Counted from the stretch's first letter, positions 28,425 to 37,451 are shown. The stretch: 47,812 bases of DNA from Bacillus sp. JCM 19041 (GCA_001310375.1 BAXC01000024.1:1-47812); one strand, 5' to 3'. The notes: a model not told the origin generated them from the sequence alone. Translations and numbers: made by a program.

Positions 28425-29595
28425 TTGGAACCTATTTTTTCTTGCTCTTATTTTTATTGCCATTATTGCTGTTGGGGAAGTCATTTCGATCGGATCACGT
28501 GCAAGAATTCCAACATTGCTTGTCGTTGTCGCAACGGTATTTATCTTGTTGCAAACGGGAATTTTGCCAGAATCATATATTGCAGCTTCCACTTTTGTAG
28601 CTGTAGGTGGAGTGTTAGTCCCAGTTTTAATTGTCCATCTAGGAACGATGATTCCATTTAAGACGATGATGCAACAATACCAAGCTGTGATTATTACATT
28701 AATAGGACTTGCCTTTTCAGTTACAGCTGTCATTGTTCTTGTCACATTGTTATTTAATTACGAAACAGCTGTTGCCGGTGCGGGTCCAATTACGGGTGGG
28801 ATTATTGCTTATATTATTACGGCTGAAGGGCTACGAGAAGCCGGGTTAACGGCGATTGTAGCTGTTCCGGTAACAGTGTTCACGATTCAAAACTTCTTTG
28901 GCATGCCGCTCACATCGATTTTTCTTTCTCGATACGCGAAGAAAATTTGTGCAGATGAAACAGCGGCCGCTTTAGCTGATACAACAAATAATAAAGAGGT
29001 TAAATCTGAATCGAGTCAGAAACCACTCTTACTTCCCAAGGCATTTATGCAGAGCCACTTCATCCTGTTGTTTTTGTTATTTGCTGGTGGAGCCATTGCT
29101 GTTTTTCTAGACGGTTTAACTGGTGTGAATGCCAGTTTATGGGCTCTTGCTATTGGTGTGACTGGAGCAGCATTACGCATCTATCCAGAGCGATCAATGG
29201 ATAAAGCGAATAGTTCAGGTATTACAATGATTGCCCTCATTTTTGTTGTCATGAATTCATTAATTGGTGTGACATGGGACCAAATTGTTGCATCACTTCT
29301 ACCCGTTATGGTGATTATGGTAGTCGGTATCGCCGGTTTAATGATTGGAGCGATCATCGGTGCAAAGGTATTTAAATGGGATCTAAACAAGTCCATCCCT
29401 GTTGTGTTAACGGCATTATATGGATTCCCAGGAGATTATTTAATCGTTGAAGAAATTAGTAGGAGCGTCGGACAAACAGAAGCGGAACAAAAGCGGATAA
29501 AAGACGAGCTTTTGGCACCGATGCTTATTGGTGGATTTACTTCAGTGACGGTTGGCTCCGTCGCAATTGCAAGCATATTAATTTCTACACTTTAA
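28425..29595 (+). CDS. Uncharacterised multi-pass membrane transporter, one frameshift
   Basis: About 389 residues with roughly ten hydrophobic segments. TTG 28425 is the likely start, since AAGGGGGAA lies 5-6 nt upstream. The T6 run near 28434 should be T5, which restores MEPIFLALIFIAIIAVGEVISIGSRARIPTLL-type text. AGPITGGIIAYIITAEGLREAG and TALYGFPGDYLIVEEI are conserved-looking loops. The family is not recognised with confidence; the layout recalls sodium-coupled organic-anion or GltS-like carriers. It is 23 bp upstream of the amidohydrolase, suggesting uptake of its substrate. Confidence 0.75.
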
Positions 29596-29618
29596 CAAAA
29601 GAAAAGGGGATGAAAGCG

Positions 29619-30875
29619 ATGGCGGTAACAGCAATAACAAATGTATCGATGATTGATGGCACTGGACAAGAGCTTGTTGAGGAAGCAGTCGTACTAATCG
29701 AAGGAAACCAGATAAAGGCGGTAGGTTCCGCGCAAACGATTACGATTCCTGCTGATGTATGTGTGGTAGATGGGACAGGACAATACCTAATGCCTGGGTT
29801 GATTGATACCCATGTTCATATGGCGCTAGAGATTAAAAATGTACAAGAATCTCTGCTGACACCATTCTCCTATCGTTTCTATGAAGCGGCAAAGAGGCTT
29901 CATACAACGCTGCAAACAGGAATTACGTCTGTACGAGATGCTGGGTTTGCGGATGTTGGTATTAAAAAAGCAGTAGAGGATGGGCTAATCACTGGACCTA
30001 GGATGCAAGTAAGTATTAATCCACTTACGATTACAGGCGGTCACGGGGATAGCTGGAACATTTCTGGAATTAATACAACCGCTCCCATTTATCCGGGGAT
30101 GCCTGATGGAATCTGTGATGGTCGGGAAGAAGTTCGAAAAACCGTACGAGAAATGTTGCGGGCAGGAGCGGATGTTGTGAAAGTTCATGCAACAGGAGGT
30201 GTCTCGAGCCCAACTGACCATCCAGAGTTCACTCAGTTCTCACAGGAAGAGCTTGAAGTAATGGTTGAAGAAGCCACATTCCGCAAAGGTGTTAAGGTGA
30301 TGGCCCACGCTCAAGGCGCAGAAGGGATTAAAAATGCGGTTAGAGCAGGCATTCATTCAATTGAACACGGCATTTTTATTGATGATGAGGCTCTCGAGCT
30401 CATGCTTGAGAAAGGAACCTATCTTGTTCCGACATTACTAGCCCCACTTGCTGTTCTTGAAGCGAGTGAGACATCAAACACGATGGCACCTTATGCAATT
30501 GAAAAGTCAAAAGAAGTAATTGATATTCATAAGCGCAGCATTGAAAAAGCGTATAAAGCTGGTGTGAAGATTGCAATGGGTACGGATGCAGGGGTTTTTC
30601 CACATGGAATCAATTTGCGCGAATTAGGTCTCCTATGCGAAATTGGGATGACGCCAATGGAAGCAATCGTAGCGTCTACAAAAACAGCAGCTGAGTGTAT
30701 GGGGTGGGAAGGAAAGCTTGGTACAATTGAAGCTGGTAAATTAGCTGACCTTATTTTGGTAAAGGACAATCCACTTGAGAACATTCACGTATTAGAGGAT
30801 AGTAAAAATATTGTTTACGTGATGAAAGACGGAAAAGTGTATAAAGATACCGCGGAAAAAGCCGTAGGTGTGTAA
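29619..30875 (+). CDS. Metal-dependent amidohydrolase, Xaa-Pro dipeptidase/imidazolonepropionase-like
   Basis: A 418-residue amidohydrolase-superfamily enzyme. Metal ligands are visible: LPGLIDTHVHMALE (HxH), the carbamylated lysine in VVKVHATGG, histidines in VMAHAQG and SIEHGIF, and the aspartate in IAMGTDAGVFPHG. The composite SP-T-DHPEFTQ loop and IAMGTDAG match the cytosolic prolidase-type subgroup that cleaves Xaa-Pro or N-acyl amino acids. ATG 29619 is set by AAAAGGGG 9 nt upstream; ATG 29610 touches that site. Paired with the permease and GAF-PucR regulator it looks like a scavenging operon. The exact substrate is unknown. Confidence 0.88.
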   Translation: MAVTAITNVSMIDGTGQELVEEAVVLIEGNQIKAVGSAQTITIPADVCVVDGTGQYLMPGLIDTHVHMALEIKNVQESLLTPFSYRFYEAAKRLHTTLQTGITSVRDAGFADVGIKKAVEDGLITGPRMQVSINPLTITGGHGDSWNISGINTTAPIYPGMPDGICDGREEVRKTVREMLRAGADVVKVHATGGVSSPTDHPEFTQFSQEELEVMVEEATFRKGVKVMAHAQGAEGIKNAVRAGIHSIEHGIFIDDEALELMLEKGTYLVPTLLAPLAVLEASETSNTMAPYAIEKSKEVIDIHKRSIEKAYKAGVKIAMGTDAGVFPHGINLRELGLLCEIGMTPMEAIVASTKTAAECMGWEGKLGTIEAGKLADLILVKDNPLENIHVLEDSKNIVYVMKDGKVYKDTAEKAVGV

Positions 30876-30880
30876 ATAGA

Positions 30881-30918
30881 AAAAGCGTGCGTTTCGTATG
30901 AACGAAGCGCACGCTTTT
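30881..30918. terminator. Bidirectional terminator after the amidohydrolase
   Basis: AAAAGCGTGCG/CGCACGCTTTT with an inner TTCGT/ACGAA helix. It separates convergent genes and is followed immediately by the minus-strand MerR stop. Confidence 0.85.
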
Positions 30919-30923
30919 GGGGC

Positions 30924-31679
30924 TTAGTTAAGAGTCTTTAAAATAGCATCGCTTAGAAATGCTGCGCCACCATCAACAATTTGGTTGTAATAGTTAGCAA
31001 AGCGCTCATCTGCTTGGTACATGGTTGCAAGTCCTCGGTGGGCTTCCTTCGAATATGATTTCCAACTATACATAAGCCATTCTTTGTGTGCCTGAACTAA
31101 CTGCTTTGTCGCCTCAGATTGGTAGTCATTTGTGGCGAGTGCTTTTGGCAATAGGGCAAGAACTTCTTGCTCTTTCGCCTGCATCGCTTTGTACTCTTCT
31201 GGTGAGAGTCCACGTAACTTCGCATTTGATTTATCAATTGTTTTATCGCTATAGGCTTTTCGAATTTCACTTCCATAGTTCGCTTCATTCTCTTTAATTA
31301 GATTTTCTTTAAATGCTTCAAACTTTTCCTGGTCACTCATGTTAACCACTCCTTTTTCCGATTGAATTGTCCGCTCTACCGTCGCAATGATTCGATTAAG
31401 ACGGTCGCGTTTTTTGAGGAGAAGGTTACGATGCTGAATAAGCGCCTTTTCAGAATGGAAGGAACCAGCGGTTACGAGTTTCATAATTGTCTCGAGATCA
31501 ACATCAAGCTCGCGATAGAATAAAATTTGTTGCAGCAAATTGACTTGTGTTTGCCCATAAATGCGGTAGCCCGATGAATTAATTCGTTCAGGCTTTAATA
31601 AGCCTATTTCATCATAATAACGAAGGGTCCTGCTGCTAACACCAGCAAGCTCTGCTAATTTTTTTACCGTGTATTCCAT
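30924..31679 (-). CDS. MerR-family regulator with TipAS domain (Mta-like)
   Basis: An intact multidrug-responsive regulator of 251 residues. The winged helix YTVKKLAELAGVSSRTLRYYDEIGLLKP is followed by a long dimerisation helix (LLLKKRDRLNRIIATVERTI) and a TipAS ligand-binding domain (SPEEYKAMQAKEQEVLALLP, HKEWLMYSWKSYSKEAHRGLATMYQADERF). ATG 31679 has GAGGAGG at 7 nt. No transporter is adjacent, unlike the MerR gene at 9647. The two are not close in sequence. Confidence 0.92.
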   Translation of the reverse strand: MEYTVKKLAELAGVSSRTLRYYDEIGLLKPERINSSGYRIYGQTQVNLLQQILFYRELDVDLETIMKLVTAGSFHSEKALIQHRNLLLKKRDRLNRIIATVERTIQSEKGVVNMSDQEKFEAFKENLIKENEANYGSEIRKAYSDKTIDKSNAKLRGLSPEEYKAMQAKEQEVLALLPKALATNDYQSEATKQLVQAHKEWLMYSWKSYSKEAHRGLATMYQADERFANYYNQIVDGGAAFLSDAILKTLN

Positions 31680-31783
31680 CATCATTCCTCCTCAAAAATA
31701 GAATAAGGGTTAACGTGGCGTGAAGGTCAAGAAATCATTTTACTTACATTACAGATGTAAATCAAGTTCAAACGAGAATAGAG

Positions 31784-31810
31784 AAAAGCCAAACTAAGAG
31801 TAGTTTAGCT
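31784..31810 (-). terminator. Terminator of the padR operon
   Basis: On the minus strand AGCTAAACT (31810-31802) pairs with AGTTTGGCT (31795-31787, one G-U), then TTTTC. Confidence 0.6.
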
Positions 31811-31818
31811 AAAAAGGG

Positions 31819-32874
31819 TTATTCTTCAGTTTGTGGATGAAGCTCAATCTCGACATCGTTCCCACTTTCTAAATGATGTCGATGTAAGGTGAAATCATTT
31901 CCATTTCGGTAAGTAGCAGTACGTTTCACATAATAAAGGAGTTGGTTTTTAGGAGCGTTTAATGATTCAATTTCATGACCACTAATTCCAAGACGATCTC
32001 CTTCTTCTTCATGGTCTAAAGAATAGGGGACTAGATCATAGTCAAACATATCATCAGAATCATGGTAATTAAAAATGGTTTGATAAATAAGTCCATCGTC
32101 AACTTGAACAAAACGAGAAATTGGTTCGGTTTTATCCGGATTTGATACGAGCTCTAGTTTGAGTGGACTTTCTGAAGGATCAGCTATATAAATTCGTTCA
32201 ATTGACTCAAACATCGAGTCAACGTTCCAATTGCCTTGATCGTCAGGCAGTATCATCATTAATTGACCATCAGCTGTAGGCTGCATTGATCCAGGCATAG
32301 CATACGACCCCTCATAGATCACTTCTAGTTCACCCTCATTTACATGATATAATTTTGTTTCATTTCTATCTGTTGTTTGAGGTTCTGCTTGTTGATTAAT
32401 GTTCTCACCAGCAACCAAAAGCTGATTGGTTGTTGGGATATAAACTAAGTCGAGTAAGATTCCACGTGTCTTGGCAAGTATCGTTACCTTATTTGTTGAT
32501 AAATCAATTGAAAAAATTGTGCTATAAGCGAGTTCGGAATTCACTTCATCCGGATCATCTCCATATTCATAGCCGGTTGTTTGAATGAAGGTAGCTGTAT
32601 TGCCTTCCGTAAAAACCGGACTGAATAAGGAAGTACCCACTTCTGATTCAAATAAAGGAATGGACTTTTCTTTATTTGGAAGAAAAGACAGTGTTTCCAT
32701 TTCATCTTCTTTTGTCACGACAAGTAATTCTTCAGCAACACTGACATCATACGCACCAGTAAAAGCAGGTCCTTTATCTTGTGATGCGTTAACGAGAGAA
32801 CCAATTGTGATAAATAGTAGGCATGATCCAACGAGCGTTCCTAAAGAGATAAAAAGTGTTTTTTTATTGGTCAT
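31819..32874 (-). CDS. Membrane-anchored extracytoplasmic protein, beta-propeller-like
   Basis: A 351-residue protein of unknown function. Residues 7-29 form one hydrophobic signal-anchor (LFISLGTLVGSCLLFITIGSLV). The rest is hydrophilic, acidic and organised as repeated short beta segments (YDVSVAEELLVVT, TIFSIDLSTNKVTILAKT, LVYIPTTNQLLVAGENI), which suggests a surface beta-propeller or receptor-like domain. It is the last gene after padR and the HAAS protein, separated from the latter by 77 bp, and ends in a terminator. No catalytic motif seen. Confidence 0.65.
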   Translation of the reverse strand: MTNKKTLFISLGTLVGSCLLFITIGSLVNASQDKGPAFTGAYDVSVAEELLVVTKEDEMETLSFLPNKEKSIPLFESEVGTSLFSPVFTEGNTATFIQTTGYEYGDDPDEVNSELAYSTIFSIDLSTNKVTILAKTRGILLDLVYIPTTNQLLVAGENINQQAEPQTTDRNETKLYHVNEGELEVIYEGSYAMPGSMQPTADGQLMMILPDDQGNWNVDSMFESIERIYIADPSESPLKLELVSNPDKTEPISRFVQVDDGLIYQTIFNYHDSDDMFDYDLVPYSLDHEEEGDRLGISGHEIESLNAPKNQLLYYVKRTATYRNGNDFTLHRHHLESGNDVEIELHPQTEE

Positions 32875-32951
32875 AAAATGAGACCTCCATTATAAAGATG
32901 GTTGGATAGGAAATAAGATACGGTGGAAGACATTGTGAAAATCACTTCCCA

Positions 32952-33802
32952 TCATTCAGCAGGTAAATAAAACGAAATCAAGAAAGCTGCCAAGTATATG
33001 AATACGTATATCCATAATAGATAACTCGTTTTGATCCATTTTTTGTTTTTATGGGATAGTCGGATTTGTATAGCGTAAATGAGGACCAGATGACATAAGG
33101 GATCAAAAAATTTAATAGAACCAGTGTAGGCCACCAAATAAGAGAAAGCCAAAAAGAAAAGAATCCAGTACCTACTGTTATTAAAAAACCAATTGTAATA
33201 TTAACGACATGAATTACTCTTTTATGAACCAAATTATTTCCACCACTCGAGTATGTTAAGGCAGTTCTGTAAATTAAGAAAATGGTTAATGCGAGCAACA
33301 CATAGAATACAATGCTCCATGTTGGATTATAAGCAAAATCAGGAAACGCAAATAAAAACATTAAGATCAAATTCAATACAAGCGAAAGATTTAGCCACAG
33401 TTTTCTGTTGACTACATATGTTTGATTTAAAGCAAAAAAGAGAAGGAGAACATGAGCAATAGATGGAATGAACATCCAATTATTTGCTACATTTTCTGTT
33501 AGGAGAACATAGAAATACTGAACGCAAATAAACAAATAAGAACCCAGTGCTAAAACAAGCAAAAGCTCCCTTCGATAAGGAAACATTGCTTGTTGAAGAC
33601 CATCTCCAATCACTGCCTCATGACCAAATTCCTTCATTGCCATTTCCTCCGCTTCTTTTTTTGTATAGCCTTCATCAATATATTCTTGGCGTAGCATAGT
33701 CAAATGACCATGCATTTCTTCATACATATCTTTTCGTTCGTGTTTTGTGCAGTCGGTTTGATTGATAATCCGTTGTAAGTACGCATCAATCTTAGAACTC
33801 AT
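32952..33802 (-). CDS. HAAS/DUF1700-type membrane protein, one frameshift
   Basis: About 283 residues. The N-terminal 75 residues (INQTDCTKHERKDMYEEMHGHL, DEGYTKKEAEEMAMKEFG) match the HAAS/permease-prefix signalling domain found next to PadR regulators. Six to seven transmembrane segments follow. Near 33090 one C appears lost; the corrected frame reads VIWSLIYAIQIRLSHKNKKW and ends FLISFYLPAE, a more hydrophobic and credible C-terminus than the uncorrected frame. It overlaps padR by 11 bp. The role is probably signalling or transport under PadR control. Confidence 0.75.
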
Positions 33803-34118
33803 AAGATTCTCCTGTACGTTTAATCAGTTTGTTTAATGCAGCCCAATCGTTTTTCTTACGTGCTAGCTCTGTTTTGCCGTTTTCTGTAATGGTGTAATAC
33901 TTTCTACGGGCACCTGTGGAGTCGCTCCAATACGAAGATATCCATTCTTTTTTTTCCATCCGTTTAAGTGCGGGATAGAGCGTCCCTTCACTTATTGAGT
34001 AACTTTCTTCACTTAGTGATTTTAGTTTCTTTGTCATTTCATAACCGTATAAATCATTAGCCTGTATGAGGGATAGTAGAAGAAAGTCTATGCTACCCTT
34101 CATCATTTCTTTGTCCAT
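33792..34118 (-). CDS. PadR-family transcriptional repressor
   Basis: A 108-residue winged-helix regulator. FLLLSLIQANDLYGYEMTKKLKSL, ISEGTLYPALKRMEKKEWISSYW and GARRKYYTITENGK are the family hallmarks. It lacks the long C-terminal helix of larger PadR proteins, so it belongs to the short class. It heads the operon with the HAAS protein. The direct repeats at 34140-34180, just upstream, are the likely autoregulatory site. Confidence 0.92.
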   Translation of the reverse strand: MDKEMMKGSIDFLLLSLIQANDLYGYEMTKKLKSLSEESYSISEGTLYPALKRMEKKEWISSYWSDSTGARRKYYTITENGKTELARKKNDWAALNKLIKRTGESYEF

Positions 34119-34139
34119 TAAGATCAGGTCCTTTCAAAA

Positions 34140-34180
34140 ATACATCGTATTACAAGGTATATATACATCGTATTACAAGG
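34140..34180. promoter_or_regulatory. Repeated putative PadR operator
   Basis: TACATCGTATTACAAGG occurs twice (34141-34157 and 34164-34180), with a 23-bp period. Each copy opens with the dyad ATAC-ATC-GTAT. A minus-strand promoter (TTGTAT, 17 nt, TACGAT) overlaps the distal copy. PadR binding is inference. Confidence 0.6.
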
Positions 34181-34264
34181 GTGGTGGAAATACAACCCAG
34201 TAATTGATAAAAAATGTGGGATTGGACAAACTACCCTGTATTCAATACATACGAGGTGAACAAT

Positions 34265-35364
34265 ATGCCATCTATTTTATCTGTAGCTTCATATGATCCG
34301 CCTAATGTGCTTCCTCAAGATCAAACAATGGAGTTTGCGCGAGAATTGTTTTCTGAAAGCTATCAGGACATTGAACGCTTATTAAAAGTATTTGCGAATG
34401 GTGACATTGAAAAGCGGAATTTTGCTGTGCCTCTTGACTGGTTTAAAGATGATCATTCGCTCGGAGAACGCAATGATCAATATATTGAGAGTGCCACGGC
34501 ATACTCTGTAGAGGCAATCAAGAAATGTTTAGCAAATTCATCGTTTTTAACGAGGGAGGTAGAGCCAGCAGAAGTGGATGCCATTATTTGTGTATCGAGT
34601 ACAGGAATGGCGACACCGTCTATTGATGCGCGTATTATGAACAAGCTTCCGTTTAGACCTGAAACAAAACGAGTGCCTATATGGGGACTTGGTTGTGCTG
34701 GAGGGGCGGCGGGGTTGAGTCGAGCATACGACTACTGTTTGGCTTATCCAAAATCATCTGTGCTTGTTGTATGTGTAGAATTATGTGGTCTCACCTTTCA
34801 AAAACAAGACCAGTCAAAAAGCAATTTGATCGGAACATCTTTATTTGCCGACGGGGTAGCATGTGCCCTTGTTTCAGGAGCAAACTCCCCATTAATTGAG
34901 GCGAGTGCACATGCGTATCGCCCTGTGATTCGATCCACTTTATCTACATTGATGAATGATTCGGAAGACGTGATGGGTTGGGACGTGAAAGACAATGGTC
35001 TTAACGTCGTTTTCTCAAGAAGCATTCCAACAATTGTTGCCAATTGGCTAAAGCCAAATGTTGATAAATTTATGGCTGATGAGGGAATTGAGCTTACGGA
35101 GATTGATGAATTTATTGCCCATCCGGTGGGAAGAAAGTGTTAGAGGCGTATGAAAAAGCACTAGGCTTTTCAAGTGATAAAACAGATTTATCGAGACAAG
35201 TGTTAAAAGAACATGGCAATATGTCTTCACCTACCGTGTTGTATGTTTTGGAAAAATGTATGGAAAACCCTCATGAACATGGAGACAAAGGATTAGTGGC
35301 AGCTCTCGGACCTGGTTTTTGTTCGGAAATGCTTTTAGTTGAATGGGCCGGTGGTGTGCATTGA
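34265..35364 (+). CDS. bpsA: Type III polyketide synthase (chalcone synthase-like, BpsA/BcsA), one frameshift
   Basis: This enzyme condenses long-chain acyl-CoA with malonyl-CoA units to make alkylpyrones in Bacillus. The catalytic triad is intact: Cys144 in GLGCAGGAAGL, His286 in IAHPGGKK, Asn319 in KEHGNMSSPTVLYVL. The C-terminal GPGFCSEMLLVEW motif is present. One G is lost near 35127; correcting it turns HPVGRKC-stop into HPGGKKVLEAYEKAL and gives about 366 residues, as in BcsA. ATG 34265 follows GAGGTG. Its stop overlaps the start of the methyltransferase gene. Confidence 0.93.
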
Positions 35365-35914
35365 ACTGGGTGTACGGCATCATTGCGTGATTATCGTACA
35401 ACGACTGATTGAAGTTGTTGTAGCAAAGAGAAACGAACGTTGGATGAAAGCGAACGGTGGCGTTGAAATAGGAGCGAGCCATTATCCGTGGATGGTAGCA
35501 ATGCATGTAGCCTTTTTTATTAGTCTGCTTGTAGAAGTGACATTAACAGGTGTGGTGTTTACCGTATACAGCTTTATTCCACTTCTCTTTGTATTAGTAG
35601 CTCAAATTGTACGTATCTGGGCGCTTTTATCACTTGGTCGGTATTGGAATACAAAAATTATTGTACTCCCTGAAGCACCAGTTGTGGAGAAAGGTCCATA
35701 TCGCTTCTTGCGTCACCCAAATTACATGGTTGTTATTACAGAAATTGCGTTTATCCCGTTGTTGTTCCAAGCATATTGGACAGCACTTGTGTTTAGCGTG
35801 TTAAATGCATGGATGCTCGTTGTTCGGATTCGAGCTGAAGAAGAAGCACTGTATGGAGAGACAGAAGATTATAGAGAACGATTTAAAGGGAAGAAGCGAT
35901 TTTGGTTTGTGTAA
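35361..35914 (+). CDS. bpsB: Isoprenylcysteine carboxyl methyltransferase-family protein (BpsB/YpbQ type), one frameshift
   Basis: A membrane methyltransferase of about 184 residues, thought to O-methylate the alkylpyrones made by the upstream synthase. Motifs VVAKRNERWMKANGGVEIGASHYP, SLGRYWNTKI and KGPYRFLRHPNYMVV are those of the ICMT-like family. The TTG at 35361 overlaps the bpsA stop (TTGA), giving MNWVYGIIA. One base is missing near 35388, after which LIIVQRLIEVVVAKR follows. Other possible starts lie inside bpsA and are less likely. Three to four hydrophobic segments. Confidence 0.87.
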
Positions 35915-35919
35915 GATAA

Positions 35920-35960
35920 AAAGGGAGGAAAGCAATAACGATGCTTTTCTCCCTTTCTTA
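35920..35960 (+). terminator. Terminator of bpsAB
   Basis: A 14-bp stem with one mismatch (AAAGGGAGGAAAGC with GCTTTTCTCCCTTT, 35920-35956), a 9-nt loop and a T-rich end. Confidence 0.8.
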
Positions 35961-36228
35961 TAGATCAATTGCAAAATAGGGCAAGCAGAACACATCAAAT
36001 GTTTCCACAGAATACATGAACTCACAACCATATATAAGGATGAATCACACACTGACATCTGCTTTTAAACATTCGGTACCAGGATAAAAAAAGGTTTGAG
36101 ATAAAATGTTATTCTGCTTTGCAGATCTTACCCATTTGGTGACGGTGTTTTGAGCAAACATCTGAATCTTTCAAAGCATATTGGGTGGAATCATATTCAA
36201 TGTCTACTACTAATTACACCTTTTGAAA
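35961..36228. other. Gene-free stretch downstream of the pro-peptide gene
   Basis: No credible ORF is seen on either strand. A perfect short dyad TCTGC-TTT-GCAGA lies at 36113-36125, with a T7 run (minus strand) further on at about 36086-36092. This might end the aimR/pro-peptide transcript or hold a small RNA, but there is no canonical terminator. Confidence 0.3.
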
Positions 36229-36351
36229 TTATGTCTGCTCCGGTTTATTATTTTTTATGATTTCGTTATCTGTTAGATTTTCAAAAGATGGGAGACTGAA
36301 AGCTATTATAATGGCTGTAGCAATTACTGTTAACTTCCTTTTAATTTTCAT
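36229..36351 (-). CDS. Secreted 40-residue pro-peptide, candidate AimP/Phr-like signal
   Basis: An ATG (36351) with AAAGGGGAC about 8 nt upstream opens a 40-codon ORF to TAA at 36229. The peptide starts MKIKRK, has a hydrophobic core (LTVIATAIIIAFSLPSF), and ends in a polar tail finishing NNKPEQT. That is the layout of Phr, PapR and AimP pro-peptides, which are exported and cut to a C-terminal 5-7 residue signal. NKPEQT or KPEQT is the natural candidate and resembles Phr pentapeptides in ending QT. It lies 14 bp after the AimR-family receptor stop, and its ribosome site overlaps that stop. Function is inferred from layout. Confidence 0.75.
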   Translation of the reverse strand: MKIKRKLTVIATAIIIAFSLPSFENLTDNEIIKNNKPEQT

Positions 36352-36365
36352 AATAAATGTCCCCT

Positions 36366-37451
36366 TTAGATTAATTTTTTAATTTCTTTTTCAACAAACA
36401 TGATCATATTTGTATATCCTTGAGCAGTAAATTGTCTTATTGTATCAAATAACAAAGGAATGTTACTTAATGCTTTTGCCTTGTAAAATTGTGCGTGTGC
36501 TGATAATTTTCCAGATGCTTCAATGTTCCTTATAACATCCAATGCTTTCTGATTTTGTCCACGTACAATATATTGATGTGCTTGTTCATGATCCACTACA
36601 CCTTCTAAATCAAATGTTTCACCTAACATGTTCTTAGCAAAAGGAAAATAATCAGACTTAAGTTTGTATACATAATCATTGTGATTGGCTTTTTGAGCAT
36701 GGAAGATAGCTTTTTCATGTGCTTCCAAACTTCTTTTTTTGTCTTGAACAATATAAATATGACCTAGCCCATGATATGTTGTAGCTAAAAGAGCATCTGG
36801 TATTGATTCTATAACACTCGCCGCTAAGTAATAACTCTCTGCACTCTCATAATCTCCGGCACCAAAAAGGCTAGCATTTCCTCCTAGCAGTGTAACTCGT
36901 GAAGCAAGTGCACTCTTGAAAAAACCACTTTCCATCTTTGAAAATTGAAGTCTAAATTGATCTATTAGTGGAGTAATATTTTTAATACCACCAATTTTGT
37001 CAAAATAGTTTAGCTGTGAAATATCAATTTTCATACGAAGTTGTTCGTTGTCAACTATGTTATTTAATCTTCTTAAATTCATAATACAGTTTTCTAGGTG
37101 TAAATTCGTTTCCAGTGAAGAGAGAAAGATTTCATATACTTTTGTCCATTCTTTTAAAAGATCATCCTGCTTATGAGTATGCAATAGTTCATTGAGTGTA
37201 TCTGTTTGACTAAAAAGATGAGCATACTCAAACGCATCTTGTACATGACGGAGTTTTTTAACGTTAACGGCATACGTATTCATAAAAGGAACGTAGTCAT
37301 TGGGAAGTGCTTTCTTAATAGCTGTAAGTACTTGTTCAAATGAAAGATCAGGATGATTACGGGCAAGTTTAATCATAAACTCGTCTGTAATTTCTTCTTT
37401 TTTTAAGACACGGTTCAGAATGGCAGTCGATGCCTCTATTCCAAGTTGAAT
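36366..37451 (-). CDS. AimR-family (RRNPP) peptide-responsive transcription regulator
   Basis: A receptor with an N-terminal helix-turn-helix and C-terminal TPR-like repeats, alignable from memory with phage arbitrium AimR. IQLGIEASTAILNRVLKK and EEITDEFMIKLARNHPDLSF form the DNA-binding region. TPR-like helices include GNASLFGAGDYESAESYYLAA and TYHGLGHIYIVQDKKRSLEAHEKAI. The C-terminus (QAHQYIVRGQNQKALDVI, FYKAKALSNIPLLF, FVEKEIKKL) matches the AimR end. ATG 37376 is the first standard start but leaves out half of the helix-turn-helix. The frame is open upstream to ATT 37451, which has AAGGAGG 7 nt before it, giving 361 residues. An ATT start or a small indel is therefore likely. No phage genes are nearby. 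Confidence 0.8.
   Translation of the reverse strand: MQLGIEASTAILNRVLKKEEITDEFMIKLARNHPDLSFEQVLTAIKKALPNDYVPFMNTYAVNVKKLRHVQDAFEYAHLFSQTDTLNELLHTHKQDDLLKEWTKVYEIFLSSLETNLHLENCIMNLRRLNNIVDNEQLRMKIDISQLNYFDKIGGIKNITPLIDQFRLQFSKMESGFFKSALASRVTLLGGNASLFGAGDYESAESYYLAASVIESIPDALLATTYHGLGHIYIVQDKKRSLEAHEKAIFHAQKANHNDYVYKLKSDYFPFAKNMLGETFDLEGVVDHEQAHQYIVRGQNQKALDVIRNIEASGKLSAHAQFYKAKALSNIPLLFDTIRQFTAQGYTNMIMFVEKEIKKLI

Noticed and set aside
34798..35043. Minus-strand ORF inside bpsA
   Set aside because: It is antisense to the polyketide synthase and has no independent support.
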